Shown here one piece after another: positions 61,242 through 64,000 of a stretch of DNA of 64,000 nt (position 1 is the first letter of the stretch; the number at the start of each line of letters is the position of its first letter). The notes beneath the pieces are model-generated. The model was given only the letters and a program-made list of their open reading frames with translations. It was not told the DNA's origin and ran no database searches. This stretch comes from Bryobacteraceae bacterium (GTDB lineage: Bacteria > Acidobacteriota > Terriglobia > Bryobacterales > Bryobacteraceae): positions 4,286,001 to 4,350,000 of the forward strand of contig BPGD01000001.1 in the NCBI GenBank assembly GCA_026002855.1, in the 5' to 3' direction. The position numbers and the translations under genes are program-made.

Positions 61242-64000
61242 TCACTTCGCGCCGAGCTCCTTCAGCAGCTCGGCCACTGCGGCCTCCAGCTGACGGTCCT
61301 TTCCGTTCAGGTTGTCTTCGGGCGTGTTTTCCACCTCGATGTCCGGCTTCACGCCGAGGTTTTCCATGTTGGTGCGTTTCGCATCGGCCAGATATACGCC
61401 GACGCCAGGCGTGCGCACGGTGGAGCCGTCGATCAGCGAATAGCTCCCCGTGCCGATCACGGCGCCCATCGTCGTGGTGCCCAACGTCTTGCCCAGCCCG
61501 AGCGCGCGGAAGCCGGCGGGAAACATCTCGGCGTTGGAGGCCGAGCGCCAGTTCTGGAGTACGATCTTCCTGCCGAAGTAGCCGGCGAAGGGCCGTTCGG
61601 TGGGCTCGGTGCCGCGCGGCTGCCAGATCTGGTATTCGCGCTGCACGAGGATCGCCAGAAGCTGCTGCTCGATGTTGCCGCCGCCGTTCCAGCGCTGGTC
61701 GATAATCAACGCCGGTTTATTGCGGAATTCTCGCAATTCTTTTTCGAATTTCCGCAGCGACGTCTGGTCCATGGCGCGGATGTGCAGGTAGCCCACCCTG
61801 CCGCCGGAGAGCCTGTCGACAAGTTCGCGGCGCTCCTTCACCCATTTCTCATAGCGGAGCGTTGCGTATTGCGCGGTGGAAACGGGCTCGATCCGGGCCT
61901 CCCAGGCGCCGTCTTCCGAAGGCCTGTCGTTCAGCCTCAGCGTCATCGCGCGGTTCAGCCGCTGGTTGTGCATGTACTTCCAGAGGTTGTCCCGCGCGGT
62001 GACGGGGTGGCCGTCCACGGCGAGCAGGTAATCGCCCACGCGCACCTTCACCCAGTCCTTGTCGGCCGGACCGTTCTCATAGACGTGCGCCACGCGGTAG
62101 CGGCCGCTGGCCTCGTCCGCCGTGAACTCGATGCCCGGGTGCTGCGTCTGCACGGCGCCTTCGCGCCCGCCCGGCGGCGGCGCGGCGCCGGTGTGGGAGG
62201 CATTCAGCTCGCCGATCATTTCGTTGATGATGTTGAGCAGCTCCTGCCGGTCGCCGACGAATTCGACCAGCGGCTGATACCTGGCGCGCATGGCGTCCCA
62301 GTCGTAGCCGTGCATCTTCGGGTCGTAGAAGCGGTACTTCATCGTGCGCCAGGCATCGTCGAACATCTGCTGCCATTGCTTCTGGTAGTCGATGCGGACG
62401 CGGGCGGTGAAGTTGATGCGCCGGCGCGCCGCGCCTCCGGCGCCGCCCGACTGTGCTCCGCCGGCGGCCTGCTGCATGGCGGCGGCCATGCCCGCCAGGC
62501 CGCCCGGCCCCGCGCTGCCGCCAGCGCCGGCGGCCGGGGCGGGAAGGTTCACGGAGTAGATGCCTTCGCCTTCCTTGAAAAAGAGCGTACGTCCGTTGCG
62601 CGTGACGGCGAGCTGCGAGATTCCGCCGCCAAACATTCCCATGCCCGGCGCAGGGGGGCCAGCCGGCCCGTCGCCGGAGGGCGCACTTCCGGCGACGACG
62701 CGGGTCAGGCGGCGGCCATTGTCCTGGATCGTGTAGACCACCGGCGTGCCGCGCATGCCGGTACCTTCGGTGGTGACGAAGACCAGCGTGCGCCCGCCCG
62801 GCACGACTTCATACGTCCGCACCCCGCCGGCAACTCGCGTCACCTGCCAGGTGCGGCGTTTCAGCCCGTCCCAGTCGATCTGAATCTCCCTGGGTGGCTG
62901 GTTTTGCTGCTGCGCGCGGCGCATGGCAGCGGCGGGGCCTTCGGCCTCGTCGGCGGGCTCTTCCGGCGCATTGGGGTCCTTGTCAAGCTTTTCGAGATAC
63001 GTCACCCATATCTGCGAGCTCGCCAGGTCGGCCGCGCCGCCGAAGCCGCCCGTGCCGACGCTTTCGGTCCGGATGAAGTACAGCTTGCGGCCGTCGCTCG
63101 AAAAGCGCGGCAGGCGGTCGGGGTAGGAGTCGAAGGTCACTTTGCGCGGCGCGCCCTTGCCGTCGGCAGGCACGAGCCAGATGTCGGTCTGGCGGGCCTC
63201 GTCGGGCATCGCAAAAGCCACCCACCTGCCGTCGGGCGACATCACCGGCGAGCTGATGGCGCCGTATTTCGACGATGCAAGCTGGACGGTCTGTCCGCCA
63301 AGAGTGTGGCGGAAGAGCTGATTGTCGGAAGTCGTAAAAAGGATGTCCTTCGAGTCCGGCGACCAGCGCAAGTCGAGCTTCAATGTATCGAGATCGGTCA
63401 CCTTCTGCGCCGCGCCGCCTTCGGCAGGAACCACCCAGATCTCTTCGCGGCCGCTCCGGTCGCTGACATAGGCGACGTGCTTGCCGTCGGGCGACCACTG
63501 CGGCCCGCGGTCGCGCGCGGCGCCTTCGGTGAGCTGGACGAGATCGCCCTCCTCGACCGGCGCCGTGAAGATCTCGCCATAGATGCTGAAGACGACGCGG
63601 CGGCCGTTGGGCTGGATGTGGAACTCGTCGGCGCGCGACTGGAAGGTGCGAATCTCTTCCGGATTGGTTTGCGTTTCCGCTTCAATGTCGAGCTTGATGG
63701 GTGTTGCCTTGCGGCTGGCCACATCGAGCTTCCAGACGCCGAAGTCATGCTCGAAGACGATGGTCTTGCCGTCGGAAGAGATGGACGGGAAGCGGACGTC
63801 GCCGCTGGTGAACTGGGTGACTTTCTCGGCCTTGCCACCCTTTTCCGGCACGCGCCAGATGTTGGTCAGGCCGCCGCCGTCGCGGTCGCTGACGAAATAA
63901 ATGAAGCCGTCACGGCCCCACATGGGCCAGGAGTCCATGCCATCAAACGGCGTCAGGTTGGTCCATTTCTTTGTGCCCAGGTCGAGCACGAAGACGTCGG
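61242..64000 (-). CDS. Tricorn-like S41 protease, N-terminus beyond window
   Basis: The frame is open to the right edge, so the start is not included; 915+ residues are visible. The N-terminal part is a WD40/TolB-like propeller (WPMWGRDGFIYFVSDRDGGG, QWSPDGKHVAYVSDRSGREE, LRWSPDSKDILFTTSDNQLF). A second propeller-like region and a Gly/Ala/Gln-rich linker follow. A PDZ domain is next (GPADKDWVKVRVGDYLLAVD). The S41 protease core is RVGYLHIRAMDQTSLRKFEK, ALIIDQRWNGGGNIEQQLLA, and VLQNWRSASNAEMFPAGFRA with the catalytic Ser in SASNAE. It ends VAELLKELGAK. It is probably a periplasmic or exported peptide-degrading enzyme. A signal peptide should be looked for beyond the edge. Confidence 0.92.
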   Translation of the reverse strand, partial: DVFVLDLGTKKWTNLTPFDGMDSWPMWGRDGFIYFVSDRDGGGLTNIWRVPEKGGKAEKVTQFTSGDVRFPSISSDGKTIVFEHDFGVWKLDVASRKATPIKLDIEAETQTNPEEIRTFQSRADEFHIQPNGRRVVFSIYGEIFTAPVEEGDLVQLTEGAARDRGPQWSPDGKHVAYVSDRSGREEIWVVPAEGGAAQKVTDLDTLKLDLRWSPDSKDILFTTSDNQLFRHTLGGQTVQLASSKYGAISSPVMSPDGRWVAFAMPDEARQTDIWLVPADGKGAPRKVTFDSYPDRLPRFSSDGRKLYFIRTESVGTGGFGGAADLASSQIWVTYLEKLDKDPNAPEEPADEAEGPAAAMRRAQQQNQPPREIQIDWDGLKRRTWQVTRVAGGVRTYEVVPGGRTLVFVTTEGTGMRGTPVVYTIQDNGRRLTRVVAGSAPSGDGPAGPPAPGMGMFGGGISQLAVTRNGRTLFFKEGEGIYSVNLPAPAAGAGGSAGPGGLAGMAAAMQQAAGGAQSGGAGGAARRRINFTARVRIDYQKQWQQMFDDAWRTMKYRFYDPKMHGYDWDAMRARYQPLVEFVGDRQELLNIINEMIGELNASHTGAAPPPGGREGAVQTQHPGIEFTADEASGRYRVAHVYENGPADKDWVKVRVGDYLLAVDGHPVTARDNLWKYMHNQRLNRAMTLRLNDRPSEDGAWEARIEPVSTAQYATLRYEKWVKERRELVDRLSGGRVGYLHIRAMDQTSLRKFEKELREFRNKPALIIDQRWNGGGNIEQQLLAILVQREYQIWQPRGTEPTERPFAGYFGRKIVLQNWRSASNAEMFPAGFRALGLGKTLGTTTMGAVIGTGSYSLIDGSTVRTPGVGVYLADAKRTNMENLGVKPDIEVENTPEDNLNGKDRQLEAAVAELLKELGAK

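Noticed and set aside
1-64000. CRISPR repeat array near the cas1 remnant or elsewhere
   Set aside because: No run of regularly spaced identical 25-40-base repeats was found by eye in the window.

Overview
The window looks like a chromosome segment of a high-G+C member of the Acidobacteriota, most likely Bryobacteraceae/Solibacter-like. This is inferred from gene families, not from rRNA. The pointers are very long TonB-dependent receptors with an N-terminal carboxypeptidase-regulatory-like domain, an SBBP-repeat propeller protein, a tricorn-like S41 protease, a PEP-CTERM protein, a DUF1680/GH127 glycosidase, acidobacterial-style pseudopilins ending in a GTPYxEW motif, and small secreted proteins with an 'AGL(S/P)ED' domain.

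The window has two very different halves, separated by a tRNA-Lys(UUU) gene at 35.5 kb. The left half (1-35.5 kb) is accessory, insertion-riddled DNA. It carries four relatives of one IS3-type element (1-1849 split, 22.4-23.8, 24.3-25.7, 33.6-34.2 kb), an IS407-group IS3 fragment (4.2 kb), two IS630 copies (5.9 and 19.1 kb) plus an IS630 scrap (15.4 kb), three IS701 remnants (1.9, 15.7 and 33.1 kb), and an ISNCY/IS1202-like element (29.2-32.1 kb) with an intact IS481 element nested inside it. Between these lie: a small operon of secreted and cytosolic hypothetical proteins whose last two genes are duplicated (0.95-4.1 kb); fragments of a TonB receptor, a short-chain epimerase, an M48 protease and a decayed cas1; an intact TonB receptor / Tat-signal PLP aminotransferase / SulP transporter operon (8.65-14.5 kb); a HELVH zincin-like secreted protein; a PEP-CTERM protein; a 649-residue nuclease-helicase (DUF2075-like, possible defence gene, 20.4-22.4 kb); and a WD40 protein operon with an AGLPED-domain protein (25.7-29.0 kb).

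The right half (35.5-64 kb) is compact, mostly intact and free of insertion sequences. In order it encodes a xylose-isomerase-like epimerase and a GH127 glycosidase; a conserved small protein; PgeF overlapping NuoB; a frameshifted TPR gene; an efflux adaptor lipoprotein; an SBBP protein; a c-di-GMP group (PilZ protein overlapping a sigma-54 activator, next to a membrane HD-GYP/GAF/GGDEF protein); an APC permease; signal peptidase I; a DUF885 lipoprotein peptidase; an outer-membrane protein; a secretin with two pseudopilins (type II secretion/type IV pilus-like operon); SmpB, leucyl aminopeptidase and an ABC ATPase in one transcription unit; and a tricorn-like protease that runs off the right edge.

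The most useful leads are the nuclease-helicase gene between IS elements, the previously hidden cas1 pseudogene, the duplicated two-gene module sitting inside a split IS3 element, the shared inactivating frameshifts in IS3 and IS630 copies, and the tRNA-Lys gene whose 3' end faces the accessory half.
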